Of a stretch of DNA of 64,000 nucleotides, positions 41,578 through 48,963 are shown piece by piece (positions within the stretch are counted from its first letter, which is position 1; each line of letters begins with the position of its first letter). Origin of the DNA: Acidimicrobiia bacterium. Its GTDB lineage: Bacteria > Actinomycetota > Acidimicrobiia > Acidimicrobiales > Poriferisodalaceae. The stretch is from assembly GCA_022827265.1 (NCBI GenBank), contig JAJDTF010000158.1:1-64000 (forward strand), in the 5' to 3' direction. The notes under the pieces were generated by a model that worked only from the letters and a program-made list of their open reading frames with translations, was not told where the DNA came from and did no database searches. Made by a program: the position numbers and the translations under genes.

Positions 41578-41655
41578 GTCACACCCGGAGTCCGGTTGCC
41601 GCCACCAAGCACAGCAACCGGCGCAGCGGCCGCGGCCGGCGCAGCCTCATGTCAC
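41541..41655 (-). repeat. Duplicated 5' end of mtrB (42-bp direct repeats)
   Basis: Two 42-bp direct copies (41541-41582 and 41614-41655) differ at one base and are 73 bp apart. The downstream copy is the real mtrB start; the upstream one carries the same GTGACATGAGGCTGCGC start sequence. Thus the first 13 codons of mtrB and the bases just before them are present twice. Confidence 0.88.
41579..41650 (-). other. Leader-like ORF made by the mtrB 5' duplication
   Basis: From the duplicated ATG at 41650 the frame gives a 23-residue stub (starting MRLRRPRPLRRLLC) ending in TGA at 41581-41579, one base before the mtrB ATG (TGACATG). Translation of the stub could couple to or attenuate mtrB. Whether it is translated is unknown. 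Confidence 0.45.
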
Positions 41656-41688
41656 GTCCTCAAGCGGCAAGCGGATTGGCAGGTCTTC

Positions 41689-41788
41689 CGTCGTAGCGGC
41701 CATTGCTTCCCGCTCTTGTTCCCCGTCTTCATTCGATACGGGCTCACGGGCCGCTCGGGCCACGGCTTCGCCATTCGGCTCAGCCTCT
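41689..41788 (-). repeat. Interspersed repeat R3 (variant B)
   Basis: Minus-strand copy starting AGAGGCTGAGCCGAATGGCG, whose GGCTGA supplies the last Gly and the stop of mtrA. Variant B carries GTGAGCCCGTATCGAATGAA then GACGGGGAACAAGAGCGGG where variant A has GTGAGCGCAGCGAACAAGAG. It separates mtrA from the mtrB duplication. Confidence 0.85.
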
Positions 41789-42460
41789 GAGCTTGTAACC
41801 CAGGCCGCGAGCCGTTGCGACGTAGCGCGGGCTGGCTGGATCGTCCTCGATCTTGAGGCGCAGCCGGCGGACATGCACATCCACCAGGCGACCGTCGCCG
41901 AAGTAGTCGTAGCCCCAGACTCGTTCGAGCAGCTGCTCGCGGCTCATCACCTTGCCGGGGTTGTCGGACAGTTCGCAGAGCAGCCGGAATTCGGTCTTGG
42001 TCAGGTGCAACTCGTCGCCACCCTTGGTCACGACGCCCTCGTCGGGATAGATCTCCAGGTCGCCAATGGTTCGAGGCAGGCCGCTGCCGTCCACGGTCCG
42101 GCTTCGCCGCAACAGTGCCCTGATGCGCGCCGAGAGTTCTTTCGGGGCGAAGGGCTTGGTGAGGTAGTCGTCGGCTCCGGCTTCGAGCCCTGCAACGACG
42201 TCGTGGGTGTCATCGCGAGCCGTCACCATGATGATCGGCACATGACTGATCCGCCTGATGGAGCGGCACAGCTCGAACCCGTCGAGACCGGGCAGCATGA
42301 TGTCGACGAGCACGACATCGGTGCTCTCGGGTGTGAATCGCTCGAGAGCCTCCTCGCACGACTCGGCCTCGCTGACCTGCCAGCCTTCGTCCTCCAGCGC
42401 GAGACGCAGCGCTGTGCGGATCCGCTCGTCGTCTTCGACTGCGAGAACGTTGGTGGTCAA
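41780..42460 (-). CDS. mtrA: MtrA-type response regulator (OmpR family)
   Basis: The 226-residue OmpR-type regulator has a receiver domain with VLAVEDDERIR, phospho-acceptor Asp53 in VVLVDIMLPGLDG, MVTARDD and YLTKPFAPKEL. The winged-helix domain has LTKTEFRLLCELSDNPGKVMSREQLLERVWGYDYFGD and VDVHVRRLRLKIE. The start is a TTG at 42460 with AGGGAG 7 nt upstream, overlapping the stop of the small membrane-protein gene (TTGA). The final Arg-Gly-stop is encoded by the edge of repeat R3. It controls wall and division genes in mycobacteria. Confidence 0.92.
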   Translation of the reverse strand: MTTNVLAVEDDERIRTALRLALEDEGWQVSEAESCEEALERFTPESTDVVLVDIMLPGLDGFELCRSIRRISHVPIIMVTARDDTHDVVAGLEAGADDYLTKPFAPKELSARIRALLRRSRTVDGSGLPRTIGDLEIYPDEGVVTKGGDELHLTKTEFRLLCELSDNPGKVMSREQLLERVWGYDYFGDGRLVDVHVRRLRLKIEDDPASPRYVATARGLGYKLRG

Positions 42461-42777
42461 CGCCGCGCTCCCTTCTTGCGGAACTGCACGGAGGCCTGGT
42501 CGGCCCACTCGCTCATGGATCGCAGCACGAGGGCCGCGAGCGCAGCTACCCCAGCGGCGGCGGCGAGGGCGCCGATTGCCGTTCCGCCCAACGCCGGGCC
42601 GACGCATCCCCCGCTGCACTGCAGAGCGCTCGTCGCATATCCCGCGAGGCCGCCGCAAACAGCCGCAACGACAATCGCTCCGAAGGCCACGGCCCTGGCC
42701 AGCACCGACGGCAGCGCGGTGGGCGCCGCAGTGAGCCCAATGCCGTCGCCGTCGTCGTGCATGCTCACCTGCGCCAT
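42457..42777 (-). CDS. Two-helix membrane protein at the head of the mtrAB operon
   Basis: The 106-residue protein has two long hydrophobic segments (about 27-48, and 60-84 with AIGALAAAAGVAALAALVL) separated by a Cys-containing loop (LQCSGGCVGP), and a basic end (QFRKKGARR). Its TGA overlaps the TTG of mtrA, so mtrA translation is coupled to it. A second ATG five codons in (42762) is possible. The frame is open further upstream through repeat R4, which is not part of the protein. The family was not recognised. Confidence 0.6.
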   Translation of the reverse strand: MAQVSMHDDGDGIGLTAAPTALPSVLARAVAFGAIVVAAVCGGLAGYATSALQCSGGCVGPALGGTAIGALAAAAGVAALAALVLRSMSEWADQASVQFRKKGARR

Positions 42778-42800
42778 GGTACGGCCATGCGTGCAGCACG

Positions 42801-42890
42801 TCGTCAATCGCCCCGCTTCCTTCCCGCTCAGGTTCCCGTCTTCATTGGATACGGGCTCACGGGCCGCTCGGACCACCGGCTCAGCCTCGT
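42801..42890 (-). repeat. Interspersed repeat R4 (variant B, degenerate)
   Basis: Minus-strand copy starting GAGGCTGAGCCGGTGGTCCG, missing part of the common core, then GAGCGGCCCGTGAGCCCGTA and TCCAATGAAGACGGGAACC. It lies between the divergent mtr operon and the Nudix gene and is the most diverged copy. Confidence 0.75.
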
Positions 42891-42913
42891 GCCTTGCGTG
42901 GCAGACTGCGCCA

Positions 42914-43420
42914 ATGTCGCCTGACGTGCACCGATGGGCTGTCGCCGGCGGCATCCTCGCGCATGATGATGCCGTGCTCATGGTCAACAACCGGCGGCGC
43001 AACGGCAGCACCGACTGGAGCACACCGGGCGGTGTCGTCGATCCGGGCGAGACCGTGCTCGGAGCTTTGACGCGTGAGGTAGCCGAAGAAACCGGCCTGC
43101 AGGTATCGGCCTGGGACGGCCCGCTGTACACCGTCGAGGCAGACGGCAGCGCCGGACCAGGCTGGTTCCTGACGGTGGAGGTTCACGAAGCCCAGCACTG
43201 GAGCGGCGACCTGGACATCGCCGATCCTGACGGCATCGTCTTCGATGCCCGGTGGGTACGTGTCGGCGAACTCGAAGATCTGCTCACCGGCCAGTACGCA
43301 TGGATGGCTGAGCCGTTGCTGAGGTATCTCGCAGGCGGTGCTCCGCGGGGCCATGTGTTCCGGTACACGGTGACCGGGGACCATCGCGACGGATTGGTGG
43401 TGACGCCGGCCACCTCATGA
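42914..43420 (+). CDS. Nudix hydrolase
   Basis: The 168-residue protein has a complete Nudix box: GGVVDPGETVLGALTREVAEETGL, i.e. G-x5-E-x7-R-E-V-x-E-E-T-G (about residues 39-62). The N-terminal strand is WAVAGGILAHDDAVLMVNN, and the later segment ARWVRVGELEDLLTG is typical. It hydrolyses a nucleoside diphosphate linked to another group; MutT-like housekeeping is plausible next to dinB. Its stop overlaps the dinB ATG (ATGA), so the two are cotranscribed. Confidence 0.9.
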   Translation: MSPDVHRWAVAGGILAHDDAVLMVNNRRRNGSTDWSTPGGVVDPGETVLGALTREVAEETGLQVSAWDGPLYTVEADGSAGPGWFLTVEVHEAQHWSGDLDIADPDGIVFDARWVRVGELEDLLTGQYAWMAEPLLRYLAGGAPRGHVFRYTVTGDHRDGLVVTPATS

Positions 43421-44781
43421 GCCAGCCACAGCGTCGACCGCCCGGCGAGCTGCCGATCCTTCATGTCGATATGGACGCGTTCTACGTAGAAGTCGAACGC
43501 ATGCGCGATCCATCGCTGATCGGGCGCCCCGTGATTGTCGGGGGATCGGGCAGGAGAGGTGTTGTTGCCTCCGCCAGCTACGAGGCGCGTGCAGCAGGCG
43601 TGCACGCAGCCATGCCGACCGCGCAGGCACGTCGCCTCTGCCCATCCGCTGTCGTGGTCACCTCCGACTTCTCCGGCTACATCGAAGCCTCATCGGCGAT
43701 CGCGGAGGTCTTCGAGTCGGTCACTCCCCACGTGGAGCCCATCGCGCTGGATGAGGCCTTTCTGGATGTCTCCGGCGCCCACCGGTTGTTCGGCTCGTCG
43801 TCGGAGATCGCCTGGCACCTGCGCAATGCCGTACGGGAAGCGGTGGCGCTGGACTGTTCTGTCGGCGTCGCGTCGAACAAGACGCTGTCCAAGCTCGCGT
43901 CGGTCGCGGCAAAACCGGCCGTGCACCCTGATGGACCCCGGCCGGGGCTCGGCGTCTGTGTGGTCAGCGTCGCGGACGAACTGGACTTCCTGCAGGCTCA
44001 TCGTGTGGAGGCGCTGTGGGGGGTCGGCCCCGTAACGCTCCGCCGGCTGAACGGGATCGGCGTCTGCACCGTGGGCGACCTGGCTGCTGTGCCGCTGGAG
44101 CGGCTGGTCTCGACTGTCGGTGCCGCGCACGGCGCGCATCTCGCAGCGCTGGCGCAGGGAATCGACGACCGGCCGGTTCATCGGGGCGGACTCCCGCGTT
44201 CGGTGAGTCACGAGCAGACGTTCGAGACCGATCTGACCGGTGCCGATCGCGTGCGCAGCGAAGCGGTGCGCCTCGCCGACGCCGTCGCATCACGCTTGCG
44301 GGCCGGCGGGCTGTCAGGGCGGACGGTGACCGTCAAGGTCAAGCATCCCGACTTCTCGTTGCGGACGCGAGCACACACGCTCCCCGAGCCGATCCGGACC
44401 GGGCATGCGCTTGCCCATGTTGCGCAGAAGCTGATCGGCACGTTGGATCTCCACGCAGGGATCCGCTTGCTGGGAGTTGCCGTATCGAACCTGGAAGAAA
44501 CGGCGTCTGCGGAGACGGAGTTCGCGACAGGATCATTCAACGAGCGCGAGGCGGCCCCGGCGCAGCCTCATCAGATGGCACTCGATTTGGACCTGCCGCC
44601 CGATGCCGCGACTGGGTGCGGTGACGAGACAATTCGGGGACCGACGGGTGACACCGAGCTCGACCTCAGGCTGGCAGATGCCCTTGATGCCATCCGAGAC
44701 CGCTTCGGCCGCTCCGTGATCGCCCACGGCTCAGCAGCTCTGCGGGACAGCACGCCAGGCGAGCGTCGCTGGGGCCGCTGA
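43417..44781 (+). CDS. dinB: DNA polymerase IV (Y family)
   Basis: The 454-residue translesion polymerase has ILHVDMDAFYVEVE (first catalytic Asp pair), RRGVVASASYEARAAGV, and IALDEAFLDVSGA (second acidic cluster). The thumb has ALWGVGPVTLRRLNGIGVCTVGDLA, and the little-finger domain has RSVSHEQTFE. Near the C-terminus QMALDLDL fits a sliding-clamp binding motif. About 90 residues follow the little finger, longer than in E. coli DinB. It is coupled to a Nudix gene by a 4-nt overlap. Confidence 0.93.
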   Translation: MSQPQRRPPGELPILHVDMDAFYVEVERMRDPSLIGRPVIVGGSGRRGVVASASYEARAAGVHAAMPTAQARRLCPSAVVVTSDFSGYIEASSAIAEVFESVTPHVEPIALDEAFLDVSGAHRLFGSSSEIAWHLRNAVREAVALDCSVGVASNKTLSKLASVAAKPAVHPDGPRPGLGVCVVSVADELDFLQAHRVEALWGVGPVTLRRLNGIGVCTVGDLAAVPLERLVSTVGAAHGAHLAALAQGIDDRPVHRGGLPRSVSHEQTFETDLTGADRVRSEAVRLADAVASRLRAGGLSGRTVTVKVKHPDFSLRTRAHTLPEPIRTGHALAHVAQKLIGTLDLHAGIRLLGVAVSNLEETASAETEFATGSFNEREAAPAQPHQMALDLDLPPDAATGCGDETIRGPTGDTELDLRLADALDAIRDRFGRSVIAHGSAALRDSTPGERRWGR

Positions 44782-44869
44782 GCACATTCCCTGGGGGTGC
44801 GTGGAAGTAGGGCCGAGCGCGGTCCTACACTGGCAGCAACATCGGCAATACAGCATTTGGAGCCTGTGC

Positions 44870-45247
44870 GTGCCGCTTTCGGAAGACGAACAACGCATCC
44901 TGCTCGAGATCGAGAAGGATTTCTACGACACCGATCCCGAATTCGCGCGGGAGGTGTCAGAAACGACGCTGACTCGTCACGCGCTGCGCAACATCCGCTG
45001 GGCAGTGCTCGGTGGCGTCTTGGGGCTGGTCGGCATCGGCTTGGGCCTGCAGGTGCACTTCGCGCTGTCGTTCGTCGCGTTCTTGGTCGTGTTCGCCAGC
45101 GCAGTGGTGATCGAGCGCAACGTCCGCAAGATGGGCAGGCTGGGGCTCGAGAAAGTCTCGGATTCGATCGCCAAGCGGTCGCGGCCCTCCAATCCGGATT
45201 CCTTCGGCGACCGCATGCGGCGCCGCTTCCGCAACGACCCCAGCTAG
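44870..45247 (+). CDS. DUF3040 family small membrane protein
   Basis: The GTG at 44870 gives 125 residues starting PLSEDEQRILLEIEKDFYDTDPEFA, the actinobacterial DUF3040 signature, then two adjacent membrane helices (about 45-88: WAVLGGVLGLVGIGLGLQVH and LSFVAFLVVFASAVVI) and a basic tail. A GGAG precedes the start. A TACACT box at 44826-44831 may be its -10. The frame is open for 23 codons upstream but without similarity. Function is not established. Confidence 0.87.
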   Translation: MPLSEDEQRILLEIEKDFYDTDPEFAREVSETTLTRHALRNIRWAVLGGVLGLVGIGLGLQVHFALSFVAFLVVFASAVVIERNVRKMGRLGLEKVSDSIAKRSRPSNPDSFGDRMRRRFRNDPS

Positions 45248-45250
45248 CCC

Positions 45251-45387
45251 AGCTCTTTCTTTCCCGCTCTTGTTCCCGGTCTTCATCGAGTACGGGCTCA
45301 CGGGCCGCTCGGGCCACGGCTTCGCCCTGTGCTTGCCGCTCTAGCTCGCTTCGCTCACGGGCCGCTTTGGCCCGGGGCTCAGCCTCT
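45251..45387 (-). repeat. Interspersed repeat R5 (composite, variant B)
   Basis: Minus-strand copy starting AGAGGCTGAGCCCCGGGCC, with the same extra unit as R1 (GAGCGAAGCGAGCTAGAGCG then GCAAGCACAGGGCGAAGCC), then the core and the variant-B segment GTGAGCCCGTACTCGATGAA. It fills the gap between the convergent DUF3040 and transglutaminase genes and supplies the transglutaminase stop. Confidence 0.85.
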
Positions 45388-47646
45388 GGTGCCGTTGACG
45401 ACTGCTCGGTGGCGACGGCGCGAACGGGGCCCTGCCGTCAGCGCGGAAGGTCGGCACGCAGTCCCGATGCGATCCCATCGGCTGCGCGCCGACCGGATGC
45501 GCGCTTCGAGATGCTGTGCGTCCAGCCTGGCCTCAGTGACCGTCTGCGGCGGCGGGGGCTCGGCCGCGTACGCAGCCTCGGCAGCGGCAGCCGCCAACGA
45601 GCGCAGCTCGCCCGAATCGATGCGCAGCCTGCGATCGACGCGGTCGGCGAATTCGGCGTGCGTCTCGACCGCGCGCCGGTCAATGCCGAGGTTGAACAGC
45701 GTCTCAGCAACGTCATCCCATGCGGCACCGATCGCGGCGCGTGCATCGTGGCGGGCGCGGCGATGGTGCAGCGCCCGACGAACTCGCACGGCCGACGGCA
45801 CGATGATGAGCCAGCCGATCCCGACCGCCAGCACCGCATAGAACGGAACGACGAGCCACTCCGACCAGCTTCCCGTCGGCGCCTGCGAGCCCTCGAAATC
45901 GAGGACGTCGACGAAGCCTTCGAGATCGCCTGAGAGGCCTTCCAGATCCTCGAGACCCAGCTCGCCGATGAACCCCGAGCCCGCTTCGCCGGCCGCCTCA
46001 GGATCGCCCGGCACTACTTGCTGGGGTGCCACCCCGGTGTAGACGACAGCTCCAGGGGCTCCCCGCCCCGGGGTCGGCTCGAAGTACACCCAGCGTCCCC
46101 CAATCCAGACCTCGGGCCACGCGTGATAGTGCTCGCCCCTGACCACGTAGACGCCGTCGATCAGCTCGCCGGGCGTGAAGCCGACCGCGACGCGCGAGGG
46201 CAAGCCGATCGCCCGGGCCATCGCAGCATAGGTACCCGCGAATTGCTCGCAATAGCCGCGCCGCTCGGAGAACAGGAACTGTTCCATGCGCTCAGCGTCG
46301 TGGCCGCTGGGCACTCTCAACGCGTAGACGAAGTTCTCGAGGAAGAAGTTCTGCAGCGCCAGGGCCTTCGCGTATGGGCCGGAAGCATCGGCCGTGATGT
46401 CAGCCGCGAGGCCGGCCACGCGCCGATTGAAGCCGTCTGGCAAGGCCAAGTACTTCTCGGCGATGTCTGAAGGCACGTCTCCGCTGGCGGCCACGAGCCC
46501 TGCGATTGAGGGAACGTCGACGCTCGAGCTGACCGTGTAGGTCATGCCCGACTCCAGCTCGCTGCTGTGCGCGGTGACAAGGGTGCCCGTCTCCGGGTCG
46601 TACAGCGCCTCGGGGCCGTCGTAGGCGACCGGTTCGTATGCGGCTGGCAGCCAGATGCTGTCGAGCGCTGCGATAGTGACCTGCTGGGTGAGCAACTCGT
46701 CGCTGGTTCGTCTGTCCAAGTGCCGGGACGCATCTCCGTAGAGCTGCTCGGATCCCCAGAACGTCCCGTCGAAACGGCTGAGGCCTGAAACCCTCCAGTA
46801 CGCGGGCGCATCTGCCTCAACCCGGAACAACTCGGCACCCGAGGTGCCCACCAGGCGGCCTTGGGCATTGACCAGCGGGCTGATCGTCACCCTCGACGCG
46901 GGGGCACTGCCATCGAGGTCCTTCCATGAGACGATCGCCGGAGCGTCGCTGCCCGGCAGCAAGGGCACCAGCAGCGCAGCGCCGAGCGCGGCGGGGATTC
47001 CCAAGCGCAGCGCCGTGCGCATGGGCACCGTTGCGCGCCGCCGGTCGGATGCGCCCACCGATGTCCGGTCCCCGGTATGGAAGATGCCGTGTGCGGCCAC
47101 GAACGCAGCTGCACCGACAACCATCGCAGCGGCGCTGCGGATTCGCCATGCATCGGTACCCAATGCCCCCACGAACGCGAGCACGCAGAACGCGGGAAGC
47201 AGCCCTTGCCCGACCGAGCGCGCACGCAGTGCCAGTGCGTCGGCGACAAAGGCCGCCAGCCAGATGACGGCGCCGCCGGCCAGCAGGAAGCCTGCGGTGG
47301 CCGGCGTCGGCGCTTCTACGATGCCGAAGGCGTCCCAAGCCGCGGTCACGTCGGCTGCCGCTTGCCGCAGTGTTTCGGCGGTAGGGAGCAAGCGCAGCCA
47401 GAGTGTCTCGGAGTACAGGGCCAGTCCTTCGACGATGATCAGCATCACCGCCGATGCCGTCGCCGCCGGAGCAAGGGGCCAGCGCTGACGCCGTGTGACC
47501 GCAGCCGAGGCATGGCCGCCCAACGCCATGATGAGCCACAGCGGCGCGTAATCCCAAGCGTCGAACAGGCGGCGAGCAGTGAGAACCGAGAGCAGGGTCA
47601 GCAGCCAGAGCGAGACCTCCACCTGCCACAAGCTGCGCCCCTTCAT
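45379..47646 (-). CDS. Membrane transglutaminase-like protein (TgpA family)
   Basis: The 755-residue protein from ATG 47646 has a block of membrane helices (about residues 5-230). An extracytoplasmic transglutaminase core follows, with the catalytic Cys in RRGYCEQFAGTYAAMARAIGLPSR, the His in GEHYHAWPEVWIGG and the acidic residue in WVYFEPTPGRG. One more helix (about 640-660) and a C-terminal DUF4129-like domain (HAEFADRVDRRL) end it. The last Arg-Gly-stop is repeat R5. Its start overlaps the DUF58 stop (ATGA). It is the third gene of a moxR-DUF58-TgpA operon of unsettled envelope role. Confidence 0.9.
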   Translation of the reverse strand: MKGRSLWQVEVSLWLLTLLSVLTARRLFDAWDYAPLWLIMALGGHASAAVTRRQRWPLAPAATASAVMLIIVEGLALYSETLWLRLLPTAETLRQAAADVTAAWDAFGIVEAPTPATAGFLLAGGAVIWLAAFVADALALRARSVGQGLLPAFCVLAFVGALGTDAWRIRSAAAMVVGAAAFVAAHGIFHTGDRTSVGASDRRRATVPMRTALRLGIPAALGAALLVPLLPGSDAPAIVSWKDLDGSAPASRVTISPLVNAQGRLVGTSGAELFRVEADAPAYWRVSGLSRFDGTFWGSEQLYGDASRHLDRRTSDELLTQQVTIAALDSIWLPAAYEPVAYDGPEALYDPETGTLVTAHSSELESGMTYTVSSSVDVPSIAGLVAASGDVPSDIAEKYLALPDGFNRRVAGLAADITADASGPYAKALALQNFFLENFVYALRVPSGHDAERMEQFLFSERRGYCEQFAGTYAAMARAIGLPSRVAVGFTPGELIDGVYVVRGEHYHAWPEVWIGGRWVYFEPTPGRGAPGAVVYTGVAPQQVVPGDPEAAGEAGSGFIGELGLEDLEGLSGDLEGFVDVLDFEGSQAPTGSWSEWLVVPFYAVLAVGIGWLIIVPSAVRVRRALHHRRARHDARAAIGAAWDDVAETLFNLGIDRRAVETHAEFADRVDRRLRIDSGELRSLAAAAAEAAYAAEPPPPQTVTEARLDAQHLEARIRSARSRWDRIGTACRPSALTAGPRSRRRHRAVVNGTRG

Positions 47647-48836
47647 GTGCGCATCGCGTTCGCTTCGGACGATGTCTGCGCTGCAGCCCACCTGGGTCCG
47701 AGGTCGGCAAGCGTGCTGATGTCGACAACTCCCGGGCCGCCCGCCGGCAGAGCATCGCCAGATCTGCACACGCGGATGACGGTCATCGACGACGTGCGCG
47801 ACCCCGCTGCTGCGATTGCTTCGGCATCTCGCGCCGCATCGAATGCGGTGCCTCCGAGCACCACAACCACTGCGCCTACGGCCGTCGCCGCGGCTGCCGC
47901 GAGTGTGCTGCGCAGGGATCCCTGCACCGAGGTCGAGACGTCGGCGAGGTGATCGAACAGATGCGCCAAGCCTTCCCCTGAGGTCACGAAGCCGGTGTCT
48001 GCACCGGCCACCGTCAGCAGTCGCAGCGGGTCACGCCGGGTCGCGCTGGCGAGCACGACGCTCGCTGCCGCAGATACAGCAAGCTCGAAGCGCTCATTGA
48101 TGAGCGGGCCGGCATCGAAAGCGGTGCTGCGAGTGTCGAGCACCACCGTGACCCTGCTCCGGCGGGGCACTTCGTCTTCTCGCACCATGGGACGGCCGAG
48201 ACGCGCCGTCGAGGCCCAATGGATACGACGGACATCGTCGCCGGCGGTGTAATCGCGCAGCGCATAAAAATCTTCGCCGATGCGTTGCAGGGTGTGAACG
48301 TCAGCTGCGAGGCCCAACGGCTCAGGCCCGCGAGCCAGGCGAGGCGGCACCAGTGTCTGCGTTGCCGGATAGACGACCAGCATCGTCCGCGGGCCGTTGC
48401 CGATGGATGTGCGGGCCAGGCCGAGCGGATCGACGACGTCGACCTCCGTTGGCCCGATTTCCAAGCGGCCGCGGCGCTGGGTCGGCAGCAGGTATGACGT
48501 GCTCAGACGCTCGGCGGCGAGCAGTGGGCCGACCCCCAAGCGCGCGCCGAGGGTGCCGGTCACCGGATCGGTGAGCTGGAGCAGCGGGGCATGGCCGCCC
48601 AGGTTGGTGAGGACGAGTTGCACTCGTGCCTTGCCTCCGGCATGGACGCGCGCAGGCTGGACCGAACGCTGGATCCTGAGACGGATCCGGCGCGTCCTGG
48701 CCCACACCACCGACCCCGAGATCAGTGCGATCCCCGCCAATGCGAGCACCAAGAGCTCGCCCATGCCGAACAGCCGACCGGCTCCGGCGGCGACCGCCGA
48801 GCCGATCCCGACGGACCAGCCCCGCCGCGTCAGCAC
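47643..48836 (-). CDS. DUF58 domain protein
   Basis: The 397-residue protein has two membrane helices near the N-terminus (about 8-48: AGAGRLFGMGELLVLALAGI and so on), a beta-sandwich segment and the DUF58 core LQRIGEDFYALRDYTAGDDVRRIHWASTARLGRPMVRE, followed by a von-Willebrand-like half with VTVVLDTRSTAF. GTG 48836 with GAGGGG upstream was chosen because the longer frame (to 48938) is repeat R6 sequence. The family always travels with MoxR ATPases, and this one lies between moxR and the transglutaminase gene. Confidence 0.87.
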   Translation of the reverse strand: MLTRRGWSVGIGSAVAAGAGRLFGMGELLVLALAGIALISGSVVWARTRRIRLRIQRSVQPARVHAGGKARVQLVLTNLGGHAPLLQLTDPVTGTLGARLGVGPLLAAERLSTSYLLPTQRRGRLEIGPTEVDVVDPLGLARTSIGNGPRTMLVVYPATQTLVPPRLARGPEPLGLAADVHTLQRIGEDFYALRDYTAGDDVRRIHWASTARLGRPMVREDEVPRRSRVTVVLDTRSTAFDAGPLINERFELAVSAAASVVLASATRRDPLRLLTVAGADTGFVTSGEGLAHLFDHLADVSTSVQGSLRSTLAAAAATAVGAVVVVLGGTAFDAARDAEAIAAAGSRTSSMTVIRVCRSGDALPAGGPGVVDISTLADLGPRWAAAQTSSEANAMRT

Positions 48837-48870
48837 ACCGCTCAGCCCCTCGAAGCGGTGGCGGGCCGCA

Positions 48871-48963
48871 ACTCGTCTCGTTGCGTCACCGGTTGCTTCC
48901 CGCTCTTGTTCGCTGCGCTCACGGGCCGCTCGGGCCACGGCTTCGCCATTCGGCTCAGCCTCT
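48871..48963 (-). repeat. Interspersed repeat R6 (variant A)
   Basis: Minus-strand copy starting AGAGGCTGAGCCGAATGGCG at the moxR stop codon, through the core and GTGAGCGCAGCGAACAAGAG, to GGTGACGCAACGAGACGAG. It separates moxR from DUF58 inside one operon. Its GTG-GCC-CGA frame runs into DUF58 and produces a false N-terminal extension. Confidence 0.88.
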
